Assembly: GCA_937911045.1 (NCBI GenBank)
Contig: CALEPX010000039.1
Span: 1-64,000 of the forward strand
Source of the DNA: an uncultured Fretibacterium sp.
Lineage (GTDB): Bacteria > Synergistota > Synergistia > Synergistales > Aminobacteriaceae
Length of the DNA: 64,000 bases
Reading direction: 5' to 3'
Positions 8,122-17,189 of the stretch are shown here, piece after piece (the stretch's first letter is position 1; every line of letters begins with the position of its first letter). Position numbers and translations under genes: made by a program. The notes under the pieces were generated by a model, which worked only from the letters and a program-made list of their open reading frames with translations, was not told where the DNA came from and made no database searches.

Positions 8122-8796
8122 ATGTTGATTAACGGGATAATTTTTGACGCGGACGGAACGTTGATAGATTCGATGGGAATGTGGCGGAATTTGGGCGAGA
8201 GATATTTGCGCTCGATTGGCGTTGAACCGGAGATGAATTTGTCGCGTAGATTATTTGCGATGTCGTTTGAACACGGGATTGAGTATTTGCGCGAGAGATA
8301 TGCTCTTGAGGCTTCGTGCGAGGAAATCAAGGCTGAGATTTTGCGAATGATTCGGGATTTTTACGTGAATGACGTTGCTTTGAAATCCGGAGTGCGTGAA
8401 ATGTTGGACGCGATTCGCTTTGACCTGAAAATTCCTATGACGATTGCGACTGCCGGTGAGAGAAATTTGCTGGAAGCTGCGTTGTCAAGACTGGAAATTA
8501 TGGGATATTTTGCTGCGATATTTACGTGCGGAGAACTTGACACGACTAAACACGATGACAAGATTTTTCTTGAGTGCGCGAAATTCATGGGGACGCGAAT
8601 TTCTGAGACGCTTGTATTTGATGATGCGTTATTTGCACTTGAAGCTGCGAAACGTGCGGGATTTTTGTTGGCAGGTGTTGAGGATTTTTCGAGCGTTCAT
8701 GATTGGCAGCGTATCGAGAGAATTTGTGATTTGTACGTGCGTGAAAATGATTTTGCGTGCGTTGAGAAATTTTTGAAGATTTTGAGAGGAGAATGA
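8122..8796 (+). CDS. HAD-family phosphatase in the TPP regulon
   Basis: HAD-superfamily hydrolase of about 225 residues. The nucleophile motif DADGTLIDS lies at the N-terminus, motif II Thr is in TIATAGERN, and a Lys plus an acidic motif (LVFDDALFALEAAKRAG) follow, so it looks like a beta-phosphoglucomutase-like HAD. The start is ATG 8122 or TTG 8125, just after GGGAGGAGAG; a GTG at 8101 lies before that site and is unlikely. As first gene behind the TPP riboswitch it probably dephosphorylates a thiamine-pathway intermediate such as thiamine monophosphate or a pyrimidine phosphate. That substrate is inferred from context only; HAD enzymes are known to fill the TMP phosphatase role elsewhere. 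Confidence 0.85.
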   Translation: MLINGIIFDADGTLIDSMGMWRNLGERYLRSIGVEPEMNLSRRLFAMSFEHGIEYLRERYALEASCEEIKAEILRMIRDFYVNDVALKSGVREMLDAIRFDLKIPMTIATAGERNLLEAALSRLEIMGYFAAIFTCGELDTTKHDDKIFLECAKFMGTRISETLVFDDALFALEAAKRAGFLLAGVEDFSSVHDWQRIERICDLYVRENDFACVEKFLKILRGE

Positions 8797-8799
8797 ATT

Positions 8800-10284
8800 A
8801 TGCAAGATGTAAAAACTGCGTTGACGATTGCGGGTAGTGATTCTAGCGGTGGAGCTGGTATTCAGGCGGATATTAAGACGATGACTATGAACGGGGTATT
8901 TGCGATGAGTGCGATAACTGCATTGACTGCGCAAAATACTACCGGAGTAAGTGGCATTTTGGAATCTTCGCCGGAATTTCTGGAGAAACAGCTTGATGCG
9001 GTATTTGCTGATATATTTCCTGACGCTGTGAAAATCGGCATGGTATCCAGTAGCGATTTAATCGTGACGATTGCGGCGAGTTTGCGAAAACATGCTGCGA
9101 AAAATATAGTTGTAGATCCGGTTATGGTCTCTACGAGTGGCGCGCGATTGATAGCTGAAGAGGCTGTGAAGACGTTGTGTGATGAATTATTGCCTCTTGC
9201 GAGTGTAGTTACGCCGAATATTCCGGAAGCTGAAATTCTGTCGGGAGTGAAGATTGCTAATCAAGACGACATGCTGAAGTCTGCTGCGAAAATAAATTCT
9301 GAGTTCGGCTGTGCAGTCCTGTTGAAAGGTGGACATGATATAAACGATGCGAATGACTTGCTGTATTCCGGCGAAAATAATTTCCGATGGTTCTACGGCA
9401 AGCGCATAGATAATCCCAATACACACGGAACAGGCTGTACGTTATCGAGTGCAATAGCTGCGAATTTGGCGAAGGGCTTTAGTCTGGAAAATTCGGTTTT
9501 GAGGGCGAAGGAATATATTTCTGGAGCGTTGGCTGCGATGTTGGATTTAGGTTCAGGGCGAGGACCTATGTATCACGCGTATAATTTATCGGGGAAATTT
9601 TCGGAGAATCGCACGCTTGAAGATAGATTAGCTGATTCAGTCGCGGATATTTGGCAGAAGTATTACGAGCATGATTTTGTGAAGGGGATCGAGACAGGAA
9701 AGCTTGATCCGAAGAAGTTCCGGCATTATATGATTCAGGATTATTTGTATCTTAACGAGTATGCGAAAGTATTCAGTCTGGGTATCACGAAGGCGAAAGA
9801 TTCAGAGAGTGACGTTGTGAAATTATGCGCGCGAACTATTCAGGCTATTTCTGAAGTAGAGCTGGATGTGCATAGAGGCTACATGGCGAAATTCGGAGTT
9901 ACTCAGGAAGAGATAGACGCTACACACAGAACGCTTGAGAATTTGTCGTATACGTCGTATATGATACGTGTTGCATATGATGAAGGAGTTGCGGAAATCA
10001 TGGCTGCGATATTGTCGTGTGCGTTGAGTTACGAGGCTATCGCGAAGAATATCGTTCGAAATAATCCGAAAGCTTGCGATCATGAACTGTACGGGAATTG
10101 GGTGAAGTGTTATTCAGGAGAAGTATATTGTTCTACGAATGTAACGCTGCTGAATATGCTGAAGGAATTGACGCGCGATTACACGCAGGAACAGTTAGAA
10201 CATGTGTGCGAAATTTATCGTGTATGTTCGCTTTACGAGCTGGAATTTTGGAACATGGCAAACTCTGGCGGAGTTGAGATATGA
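8800..10284 (+). CDS. thiD/tenA: ThiD-TenA fusion: HMP(-P) kinase and aminopyrimidine aminohydrolase
   Basis: A 494-aa two-domain protein. Residues 1 to about 262 are a ThiD ribokinase-fold kinase: IAGSDSSGGAGIQADIKT at the start, KIGMVSS and DPVMVSTSGA in the middle, and the anion hole NTHGTGCTLSSAIAA. The rest (from about 272) is TenA/thiaminase II, with EHDFVKGIETGKL, YMIQDYLYL, a cysteine in AAILSCALSYEAIA at the usual nucleophile position, and the closing ELEFWNMA. TenA releases the pyrimidine HMP from degraded thiamine and ThiD phosphorylates it twice, so the fusion passes product from one domain to the next. No thiC, thiE or thiM is in view, which points to salvage. Starts 3 bases after the HAD gene. 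Confidence 0.95.
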   Translation: MQDVKTALTIAGSDSSGGAGIQADIKTMTMNGVFAMSAITALTAQNTTGVSGILESSPEFLEKQLDAVFADIFPDAVKIGMVSSSDLIVTIAASLRKHAAKNIVVDPVMVSTSGARLIAEEAVKTLCDELLPLASVVTPNIPEAEILSGVKIANQDDMLKSAAKINSEFGCAVLLKGGHDINDANDLLYSGENNFRWFYGKRIDNPNTHGTGCTLSSAIAANLAKGFSLENSVLRAKEYISGALAAMLDLGSGRGPMYHAYNLSGKFSENRTLEDRLADSVADIWQKYYEHDFVKGIETGKLDPKKFRHYMIQDYLYLNEYAKVFSLGITKAKDSESDVVKLCARTIQAISEVELDVHRGYMAKFGVTQEEIDATHRTLENLSYTSYMIRVAYDEGVAEIMAAILSCALSYEAIAKNIVRNNPKACDHELYGNWVKCYSGEVYCSTNVTLLNMLKELTRDYTQEQLEHVCEIYRVCSLYELEFWNMANSGGVEI

Positions 10285-10910
10285 GACGCTGCGTAATAAT
10301 CGGAGGTGCAGAGATACGCAATTACGAATTTGTTCGTGGGTATTTGCGTAGTGAAGATTTCTGCATATTCTGTGATTGCGGATTGGAACATAAATCCGGA
10401 TTGGGAGTTCGTGCGGATTTAGTTGTCGGAGATTTTGATTCGCACGATTTACCGGTAAATATTTCTCCGGAGAATTTGATTGTTTTGCCTCGTGAGAAAG
10501 ATGACACGGATACGATGTACGCGATACGTGAAGGTATCAGACGCGGCTTCGAGGAATTTTTGCTGGTTGGCGTGATTGGAGCGAGACTTGATCACACACT
10601 CGTGAATGTTTACGGATTGCTGAAACTTGCTAGAGCCGGAAAATTTGCGAAGATACTTGACGATTATTCGGAAATGGAGATTGTATTGCCCGATGAAGTG
10701 AAGAGAGTTAGTGGCGATTTCAGGTATTTTTCGCTGGTGAGTATCTCCGGAATTGCGCGTGGCGTGAATATTACCGGAGCGAAATTCCCTCTTGAAGACG
10801 GCGAGATCGAATCCGAATATCAATTTGCTACGAGTAACGAAGTATTGCCGAATCATGTTGCCGAGATAACGCTGCGTGAAGGAAGTTTGCTGCTGATTCG
10901 CGTCGTGTGA
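10281..10910 (+). CDS. thiN: Thiamine pyrophosphokinase
   Basis: This 209-aa enzyme carries the TPK N-terminal signatures DLVVGDFDSH (metal and nucleotide site) and PREKDDTDTMYAI (substrate site), then GVIGARLDHTLVNV. The C-terminal beta-rich part (FSLVSISG, ITGAKFPLEDGEI, TSNEV, GSLLLI) is the usual thiamine-binding domain. It converts thiamine plus ATP directly to TPP, the riboswitch ligand, closing the feedback loop. Its ATG overlaps the thiD-tenA stop (ATGA), so it is translationally coupled and is the last gene of the thiamine operon. Confidence 0.93.
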   Translation: MRRCVIIGGAEIRNYEFVRGYLRSEDFCIFCDCGLEHKSGLGVRADLVVGDFDSHDLPVNISPENLIVLPREKDDTDTMYAIREGIRRGFEEFLLVGVIGARLDHTLVNVYGLLKLARAGKFAKILDDYSEMEIVLPDEVKRVSGDFRYFSLVSISGIARGVNITGAKFPLEDGEIESEYQFATSNEVLPNHVAEITLREGSLLLIRVV

Positions 10911-10969
10911 AATTGCCTGTAAACTTGAGCTTGTCCTTGATATGTTCTAAAATCGTACCCAAGAATTGA

Positions 10970-11002
10970 TGCCTTGAGAGAAAAATTCACACTCTCAGGG
11001 CA
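10970..11002. other. 11-bp stem-loop upstream of the coiled-coil gene
   Basis: TGCCTTGAGAG pairs with CTCTCAGGGCA (one G-U) around an 11-base loop. There is no T-run after it, so it is not a typical terminator. It sits 26 bases before the start codon of the interrupted gene and could be a leader structure or the end of the thiamine transcript. Confidence 0.5.
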
Positions 11003-11028
11003 AATCATCAAAGTAGGAGGTGAACACA

Positions 11029-11661
11029 ATGGAAGCGACAAGGGAAGTGCAAAACGAAGGTAAATCGGACGCGATGAAAAACCCGGGCGTGATTGACGTA
11101 AACGATTATCTCAGGCAATATTTTTACGACGCTCGTTCGGACAGGCTTGAACTTGTAATCGAGAGGAATCTCAACAAATTCCGCGAGGACTTGTCATCAA
11201 AAATTGACAGTGTTGAGAACAAACTTCACACTGAAATCGTTGCTCTTGACAGAAAGATCGACGGTGTTGAGAACAATCTTCACGGTGAAATTCTCGGTGT
11301 TAAGGGCGATCTTCACACTGGAATCGTTAGAGCCTGTTCAGCATCTAAAAATTATTCGCTTCTGACAATAGTTTATAAATATTTAAGATAATTCCGATTT
11401 TTTTCGACATTAGCTGAAAAATTTTCAAGTTTTCAAAGAGAAACTGAACAGGCTCTTAGTCTAGACAAAAAGCTCGACGGTGTTGAGAATAATCTTCACA
11501 CTGAAATTCTCGGTGTTAAGGGCGATGTCAAGACCCCTCATGCGCGATTTAGTGGTTTGCAAGGTTGGAACTTCAGGCTTTTAGCGATTCTGGTGACGTT
11601 AATCGGAGCGTTGGTAGCGTTTGCGCCACAAATCTGGAACATTCTCGGAAAATTTGGTTAA
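11029..11661 (+). pseudogene. Membrane-anchored coiled-coil protein split by a MITE-like insertion
   Basis: ATG 11029 follows AGGAGG (11015-11020). The product is an acidic/basic coiled coil with repeated IDxVENxLHxEI and LGVKGD units, then a stop inside an inserted element at 11389-11391. Removing the 126-bp insert plus one TTA copy restores a continuous 167-residue protein. Its repeats then continue (SLDKKLDGVENNLHTEILGVKGD, crossing the junction) and it ends in one membrane helix (LLAILVTLIGALVAFA) with a short APQIWNILGKFG tail. It resembles the DUF1640-like coiled-coil/membrane-anchor proteins; function unknown. The present gene would give a 120-residue product without its anchor. Confidence 0.8.
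11330..11455. mobile_element. 126-bp MITE-like insertion with 12-bp terminal inverted repeats
   Basis: The ends GAGCCTGTTCAG (11330-11341) and CTGAACAGGCTC (11444-11455) are perfect inverted repeats. TTA flanks both sides (11327-11329 and 11456-11458) as a 3-bp target duplication. The interior is AT-rich with no coding capacity. Precise excision leaves the host gene in frame, which is strong evidence of a recent insertion. The 3-bp duplication and GAGCCTGTTC-type ends are reminiscent of IS5-family elements, but the parent transposase is not in this window. Confidence 0.88.
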
Positions 11662-11672
11662 TAATCACTAAT

Positions 11673-11710
11673 CCCCCGTGAATTTGCGTGATTCGTGGGG
11701 GAAAATTTTT
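11673..11710 (+). terminator. Rho-independent terminator after the coiled-coil gene
   Basis: CCCCCGTGAAT (11673-11683) pairs over 11 bp with ATTCGTGGGGG (11691-11701, two wobble pairs), followed by AAAATTTTT. Confidence 0.8.
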
Positions 11711-11738
11711 GCTGAGACAACGCGTCTTGTGATAGAAT
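11709..11738 (+). promoter_or_regulatory. Promoter of the large M23/Ig-repeat gene
   Basis: An extended -10 (TG-A-TAGAAT, -10 hexamer 11733-11738) with a possible TTGCTG -35 at 11709-11714 (18-bp spacer). It lies 37 bases before the start codon. Confidence 0.5.
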
Positions 11739-11775
11739 TTTCACGCATATTTCAGAATATTTTGGAGGCAGAGTT

Positions 11776-14700
11776 ATGAGAAAAATTTGCGTTTTAATAA
11801 TCGTATTGTTGTTTTTTGTTCCGTCAGCTTTGTCTGCCCCGAAAGATTGGCCAGCTCCCTGGGATAAGACAACAACTCTTAAAATAGGCGGGTATAACCC
11901 ATTTTTAGATCCTAATCACGGTACTGGCGGAACATGGGAACAAGGTAAAACAGGAGCTAAATATAGCGTGGATTTTATCGGAAACGGTGGAGAAACTTTG
12001 TACGCTCCCGTAAGTGGTCGAATAGTTTGTTGCAATTTCAGTCCTGAAATGACGGCTAAGGGATCATGCGGCAACGGTCACGGAACTTACGGTAATCACA
12101 TTATCATAAAACCAGACGAGGATAGCGACAGCACTCCCTACGGTGGTTACACTTTCATCATGGCTCACATGAACGACAACTCAACATCAATCACGTTTAG
12201 AGAAGATCCTCTGGGGAAGAGCGGCGGTTACAGCGGCTACAGAGTTGAAAAGGGCGATCAAGTCGGCTACGTTGGTAGGACAGGTGGCTGGACAGACTAT
12301 CACCTGCATTTTGAGTTAATTGCCAGACCTGTCAGCGAGTTCATAAATATGAAACTGTTCGGAATAACTGAAGAGCAGTTCAAAAATAAGGCAGCAATCT
12401 CAGGAGGTTTCGTGCAAAATATCGAACTTTTCATCAACACGACCGAACTTCCTGTTGGGATCGTTGATGGAAATTATGAGGCTGCGATTGAAGTTGCAAG
12501 TAATGTCCCGGACAAACCGTATAATCTCACGTGCGAAAATTTACCCGCCGGATTTCAAATCAAAGACAACGTAATTTCTGGAAAGCCCAAGAAAGCTGGC
12601 AATTATTCCGTAACTCTCAAAGCGATTTACGCGGGAAATTCTGAGGGGATCGAGATTATCAACGCTCAGAAAGTTCTGAATCTTTACGTTGCGTCAAAAC
12701 CTGAAATTATCACCAGCAAAATTACGGACGCAATCGTGAATGAACCATATTCGGCAAAATTCGAGGTCAAGTACGATAAATTTCGCAGCGGCATTCGGGC
12801 AGAAATTACGCCGGTAACGTTTGATAGTTTGGAAGTTTTCTCGCAATCTGAGGGCAGCGTCACTTTCGAGGCAAAACGAACTTTCGCACAAGCCGCAAAA
12901 TACACGTTCGAACTCGTGATTAACGATTCTCAGGATTCAAGCGTAAATGTCAGAAAATCTTTCACGCTCAACGTCAACGAGCCAGCTCCAATAGCTCCGA
13001 CAATCACAACAAGCGTTATCAAAGACGGAGTTGTAGACGAGAATTTCGGATCGTATGTTTTGCGCGCTGATGGAACTCAACCGATTACGTGGTCAAAATC
13101 AGGAAGTTTGCCCAAGGGTTTGGAACTCTCGTCCGAAGGTGTCATAACTGGTACTCCGACTAAAGCCGGGACAAGCACTTTCACGATCAAAGCCTCGAAC
13201 TCCGCGAAAAAATCTGCGTCGAAGAAATTTTCGATCACAATTCGCGAGAAACCCGTCATAAAATCCGCAAATCCCGCAAACGCTACTGACGGGAAAAGTT
13301 TCAATCATACGTTCACGCTTACAAAAGGCACAAAGCCAATAACATGGTCGTTAATAAATGCTGCGTTGCCGAATAATTTCACGTTTGATGCGTCGAAAGG
13401 CAAATTATCCGGAACTCCTAACAAAGTCGGCACGTTTAACTTCACGATTCGCGCGGAAAATATGGCTGGCAGTGATGAGCAAAATTTCTATCTCAGAGTG
13501 AACGCCGTAAAACCCGTAATCAAAACTTCCAAACTCCCCGATGGCTACGAAAACACGGAATATCCTACGCAAATTCTGGAAATTTCCAAGGGCACGAAGC
13601 CGGTTGTCTGGTCGATTGCGTCCGGAAGATTGCCCAACGATTTGAGCTTGTCTCCCGAAGGAATCGTCACTGGCACTCCGACTGAAACCGGAACATTTTC
13701 GATCACATTCAAGGCTGAGAATAATTTCGAGAATAACGATCCGTACTCAGGCACGAAAAAAATCTCGCTCAAGATTAAGCCCGAAAAACCCGTTATCACA
13801 ACTACGTCAATCAGAGACGCAAGCGCTGATGTGCAATACGAGCCGTTCCAGCTTCAGGCAACAGGTTCGGGAATTACATGGTCAAAATCAGGAAACTTTC
13901 CCTCGGGATTAAGTTTAAGCAAATCCGGAATAATCTCAGGCACTCCGAAAAAAGCCGGCACTTACTCGTTCACAATCACAGCCAAAAACACCAGTGGCTC
14001 AGATCCAAGAAAATTTACGCTCACAGTCAGGGGAGTTGCTCCGGTAATCAACACGGACGCGAATTTGCCGAACGCTACAGTCGGGAAAAGTTACACGCTG
14101 CAAATGCAGGCAACTGGCACAAAAGCGATCACATGGTCAGCTGAGAATTTGCCAGAGGGTGTTTCGATTGGTAAGACTAATGGCAAAATCACCGTCAAAA
14201 CCAAAAAATCCGGCGTGTTCACATTTACGGTCATTGCGACAAATATTGCCGGCTCAGACAGAAAATTATTCAGGCTCAAATCGTTTGAAGCTCCGAAAAT
14301 CACTTCAAAAGCCGATTTGGGAAAAATTGCTGCGAGTGCGTATCAGGAAATTCAGCTTTCTGCAACAGGAACTACTCCGATCAGCTGGACAATTACGAAG
14401 GGAAAATTGCCGTTGGGTCTGTCATTTTCTGACGAGGGCATGATTAAGGGCATTCCGTTTGAAGTGGGCAAATATTCGTTCACGGTTCGAGCCTCAAACG
14501 ATGTCGGCATAGCAACACAGAACGCTAAAATCACCGTCACAGCTCCAACACTCACGATCACAACTTCAGAACTCCAAGCTACAGAAGGCGTTGAAATTTC
14601 AGAGAAACTCGCTGCTTCAGGTACACCGCCGATAGAATGGTCACTTGCGCTTCTGAACTCGCTGCCGAAAAATCTTGTGCTGTCGAATGACGGAACGATC

Positions 14701-16992
14701 ACCGGAACGCCTGCAAAATCCGGCAAATATTCGTTTACGGTCAAAGCGAAGGATTATTACAAAACGACGGTATCTAAAAAAATCACGCTCACAGTCAAAG
14801 ACCCCGAAGCCGAAGAAATTTACGAAAAGGGCGCGTTACCTAACGGGATCATTGGCACGCCGTACAGCGTCAAAGTTGCTCCGTCAACCGATGAGAGAGT
14901 TTGGCAAGTTTGGAGCGGAGGTTTGCCGAGTGGGATATTTCTTTCACCGAAAGGAATAATTCACGGAACGCCGCAATATGTCGGAGAACATAATTTCCAG
15001 TTGAGAGCAACAGATGTTTACGGGAATAGCACTTATCCAAAATTTACGCTCAAAGTTACGGGTGCGCTTGAAATTCTCACGACAGAACTTCCAGACGCGA
15101 CTATTGGCGAGAGTTACGACGTGAAACTCGAAATCAACAGCACACTTCCGTATATTTGGGAACGTTATAGTGGAAGTTTACCGACGGGATTGTTCTTGTC
15201 ACCGAAGGGCGAGATTCACGGAACACCGCAATATGCCGGAGAATATAATTTCCAGTTGAGAGCGAGAAATATTTACGGCACGAGCGTTTATTCTCAGACT
15301 TTTACGATCAACGTTCACGGCGATTTGGAAATCGTAACTAAATCGCTACCGGGTGCGAATGTTGGTGAACCTTACTCAGCACAGCTTGAAATCAACAGCA
15401 CACTTCCGTACACATGGCAAGTTTATAGCGGAAGTTTGCCGACTGGATTGTTCCTTTCACCGAAAGGCGAAATTCACGGAACACCGCAATATGCCGGAGA
15501 ATATAATTTCAGGTTGCAAGCGGAGAATATTTACGGCAGGAGCGTTAATCAGGATTTTACGATCAACGTTGGCGGAGAGAGTTCTAAGACTCCGTACGTT
15601 AATCTCCCTCAGTTTGACGCGAAAATTCTCACGGAATCATTACCCGTTGGACGTGTCGGAAAATATTACGAGTTCAAACTCGAAGCAAATGCCGATGATT
15701 TGATATGGTCAGATCATTATTTGCACTATTATGGTCTGACACTCGCACGTGACGGAACGATTTCAGGAACGCCGACCAGCGGAACTTCTAATTCGGGAAA
15801 AATATACGTTTACGCGTTCGACAAATACGGTCGTTCTGCGAGTAAAATTTTCAAGCTTGTAATTGAGGGTGATGTCGCAATTTCTTCAGACGCAGAATTG
15901 CCCGTTGGAACTGTCGGTAAACCTTACAAATTCAAGCTGACAGGAATTGGCGATGATTTGACATGGTCAGAGAGTCCTAATAATAACGATTATGACTATC
16001 ATCTTGGTATTTATAATTATTCTCTGCACCGTTATGGTTTGACACTCGCACCAGACGGGACGATTTCAGGAACGCCAACAGTTTCGACTTGGGGTTGGGA
16101 AACATCGATATGGGTTGAAGCGCTCGACAAATACAGTAATTATGTGAGTAAAGATTTCAAGCTTGTAATTAAGGATAGTGGTCTCGCAATTTCTACGGAC
16201 GAATTGCCCGTTGGAACTGTCGGTAAACCCTACAAATTCAAGCTAACAGGAATTGGCGATGATTTGACATGGTTAGATGAGCGTTCTTCCATGCGCGATC
16301 GCTGGGGTAATTATTATGAGTATTCTTTACTGTATTATGGTCTGACACTCGCACAAGACGGGACGATTTCAGGAACGCCGACCCAAACAACTTCAGGAAC
16401 ATCGATATCCGTTCGAGCGATCGACAAATACGGTTTTTGTTCTGCGAGTAAAGAGTTCAAGCTTGTAATCAACGGCAGCTCTTCGGATTACGCAACAAAA
16501 GACGGTTCGGCAGCAGGCGATGAACACGGCAACGGAGGCGGTCACGCAAAACTCGATGACGAATCCCCGGAAAATTACAGCGATGAAAATCTCGACGAGC
16601 GTGAGAAAGCATCTCCCGAGAAAGAATCTCCCGAACTTGAAAGCGGACTCGGTGTAATAATTTTTGGTTCAGAACGTGAATTGACCGAAGAAATTGCGAA
16701 CAGTATTGACGGTTACGAAATTATTGCTGTTCTGCCTGAGATTAGAGTTTCGGAGTCAGGCTTGTACGACCTGAATGATCGTGAAATTGAGCTTGACGAG
16801 AACGCAACGATTGATTCGAAGCTGTATTATTTCGCGTTCAGTTCAGAGCCGTCAGAGAATGACGAGATAATCGAATTTTACGACAAGACCGGCGCGGAAA
16901 TTGAGTCTGTTCCGGAAGAGCGCGTAATAAAAATTTCTGCGTGGTTCAGTGCAGGAGCAATTTACAAACCAGTGATAGCGATCAAACGTTGA
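11776..16992 (+). CDS. Secreted M23-like domain protein with many Ig (He_PIG/cadherin-like) repeats
   Basis: A 1738-residue exported protein: signal peptide (MRKICVLII to LSAPK), then an M23/LytM-like domain (about 25-200), then roughly 14-15 putative-Ig repeats of 80-100 residues. The repeats share the pattern W..xGxLPxGLxLSxxGxIxGTPxxxGxYxFxxxAxN. The C-terminus (about 1575-1738) is acidic and ends in a small beta-rich domain with no anchor that I recognise. In the M23 part H131, H176 and H178 (HLHFEL) are present, but the first zinc ligand position of the HxxxD motif is Lys62 (KYSVD, Asp66 kept). Wall hydrolase activity is therefore doubtful, and an adhesin or wall-binding role is possible. 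Start chosen from GGAGGCAG just upstream. A terminator follows. Confidence 0.85.
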   Translation: MRKICVLIIVLLFFVPSALSAPKDWPAPWDKTTTLKIGGYNPFLDPNHGTGGTWEQGKTGAKYSVDFIGNGGETLYAPVSGRIVCCNFSPEMTAKGSCGNGHGTYGNHIIIKPDEDSDSTPYGGYTFIMAHMNDNSTSITFREDPLGKSGGYSGYRVEKGDQVGYVGRTGGWTDYHLHFELIARPVSEFINMKLFGITEEQFKNKAAISGGFVQNIELFINTTELPVGIVDGNYEAAIEVASNVPDKPYNLTCENLPAGFQIKDNVISGKPKKAGNYSVTLKAIYAGNSEGIEIINAQKVLNLYVASKPEIITSKITDAIVNEPYSAKFEVKYDKFRSGIRAEITPVTFDSLEVFSQSEGSVTFEAKRTFAQAAKYTFELVINDSQDSSVNVRKSFTLNVNEPAPIAPTITTSVIKDGVVDENFGSYVLRADGTQPITWSKSGSLPKGLELSSEGVITGTPTKAGTSTFTIKASNSAKKSASKKFSITIREKPVIKSANPANATDGKSFNHTFTLTKGTKPITWSLINAALPNNFTFDASKGKLSGTPNKVGTFNFTIRAENMAGSDEQNFYLRVNAVKPVIKTSKLPDGYENTEYPTQILEISKGTKPVVWSIASGRLPNDLSLSPEGIVTGTPTETGTFSITFKAENNFENNDPYSGTKKISLKIKPEKPVITTTSIRDASADVQYEPFQLQATGSGITWSKSGNFPSGLSLSKSGIISGTPKKAGTYSFTITAKNTSGSDPRKFTLTVRGVAPVINTDANLPNATVGKSYTLQMQATGTKAITWSAENLPEGVSIGKTNGKITVKTKKSGVFTFTVIATNIAGSDRKLFRLKSFEAPKITSKADLGKIAASAYQEIQLSATGTTPISWTITKGKLPLGLSFSDEGMIKGIPFEVGKYSFTVRASNDVGIATQNAKITVTAPTLTITTSELQATEGVEISEKLAASGTPPIEWSLALLNSLPKNLVLSNDGTITGTPAKSGKYSFTVKAKDYYKTTVSKKITLTVKDPEAEEIYEKGALPNGIIGTPYSVKVAPSTDERVWQVWSGGLPSGIFLSPKGIIHGTPQYVGEHNFQLRATDVYGNSTYPKFTLKVTGALEILTTELPDATIGESYDVKLEINSTLPYIWERYSGSLPTGLFLSPKGEIHGTPQYAGEYNFQLRARNIYGTSVYSQTFTINVHGDLEIVTKSLPGANVGEPYSAQLEINSTLPYTWQVYSGSLPTGLFLSPKGEIHGTPQYAGEYNFRLQAENIYGRSVNQDFTINVGGESSKTPYVNLPQFDAKILTESLPVGRVGKYYEFKLEANADDLIWSDHYLHYYGLTLARDGTISGTPTSGTSNSGKIYVYAFDKYGRSASKIFKLVIEGDVAISSDAELPVGTVGKPYKFKLTGIGDDLTWSESPNNNDYDYHLGIYNYSLHRYGLTLAPDGTISGTPTVSTWGWETSIWVEALDKYSNYVSKDFKLVIKDSGLAISTDELPVGTVGKPYKFKLTGIGDDLTWLDERSSMRDRWGNYYEYSLLYYGLTLAQDGTISGTPTQTTSGTSISVRAIDKYGFCSASKEFKLVINGSSSDYATKDGSAAGDEHGNGGGHAKLDDESPENYSDENLDEREKASPEKESPELESGLGVIIFGSERELTEEIANSIDGYEIIAVLPEIRVSESGLYDLNDREIELDENATIDSKLYYFAFSSEPSENDEIIEFYDKTGAEIESVPEERVIKISAWFSAGAIYKPVIAIKR
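14850..15590 (+). repeat. Three near-identical ~255-bp coding repeats
   Basis: Within the Ig-repeat gene, the segment encoding LPTGLFLSPKGEIHGTPQYA recurs with starts at about 14923, 15178 and 15436 (periods 255 and 258 bp). Nucleotide identity is high, far above that of the other Ig units, which points to recent tandem duplication and possible copy-number variation. Confidence 0.85.
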
Positions 16993-17003
16993 TTTGCGCA
17001 AAA

Positions 17004-17044
17004 AAAATTCCCCTCGCAGCAACTTCACGGGGGGAAGATTTTTC
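17004..17044 (+). terminator. Rho-independent terminator after the Ig-repeat gene
   Basis: TTCCCC (17008-17013) pairs with GGGGAA (17031-17036), followed by GATTTTTC. The A-run before the stem could let it also act on leftward cas3 transcripts. Confidence 0.7.
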
Positions 17045-17189
17045 TCTCACGAAATTATTTCTTCGGGCAAGGCACAGTGAAACCCACTGACATTCACGCA
17101 CTGCCAAGAAAATATCACGTTTTTCGTCACCGGCTCGGTAAATAGAGCATAGTCTCCCAAACTTCGAACTCAAACATGTTTCGCTATAT

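Noticed and set aside
16982..17173. 63-residue minus-strand frame beyond cas3
   Set aside because: It runs through a terminator hairpin, overlaps the end of the Ig-repeat gene and has no ribosome site.
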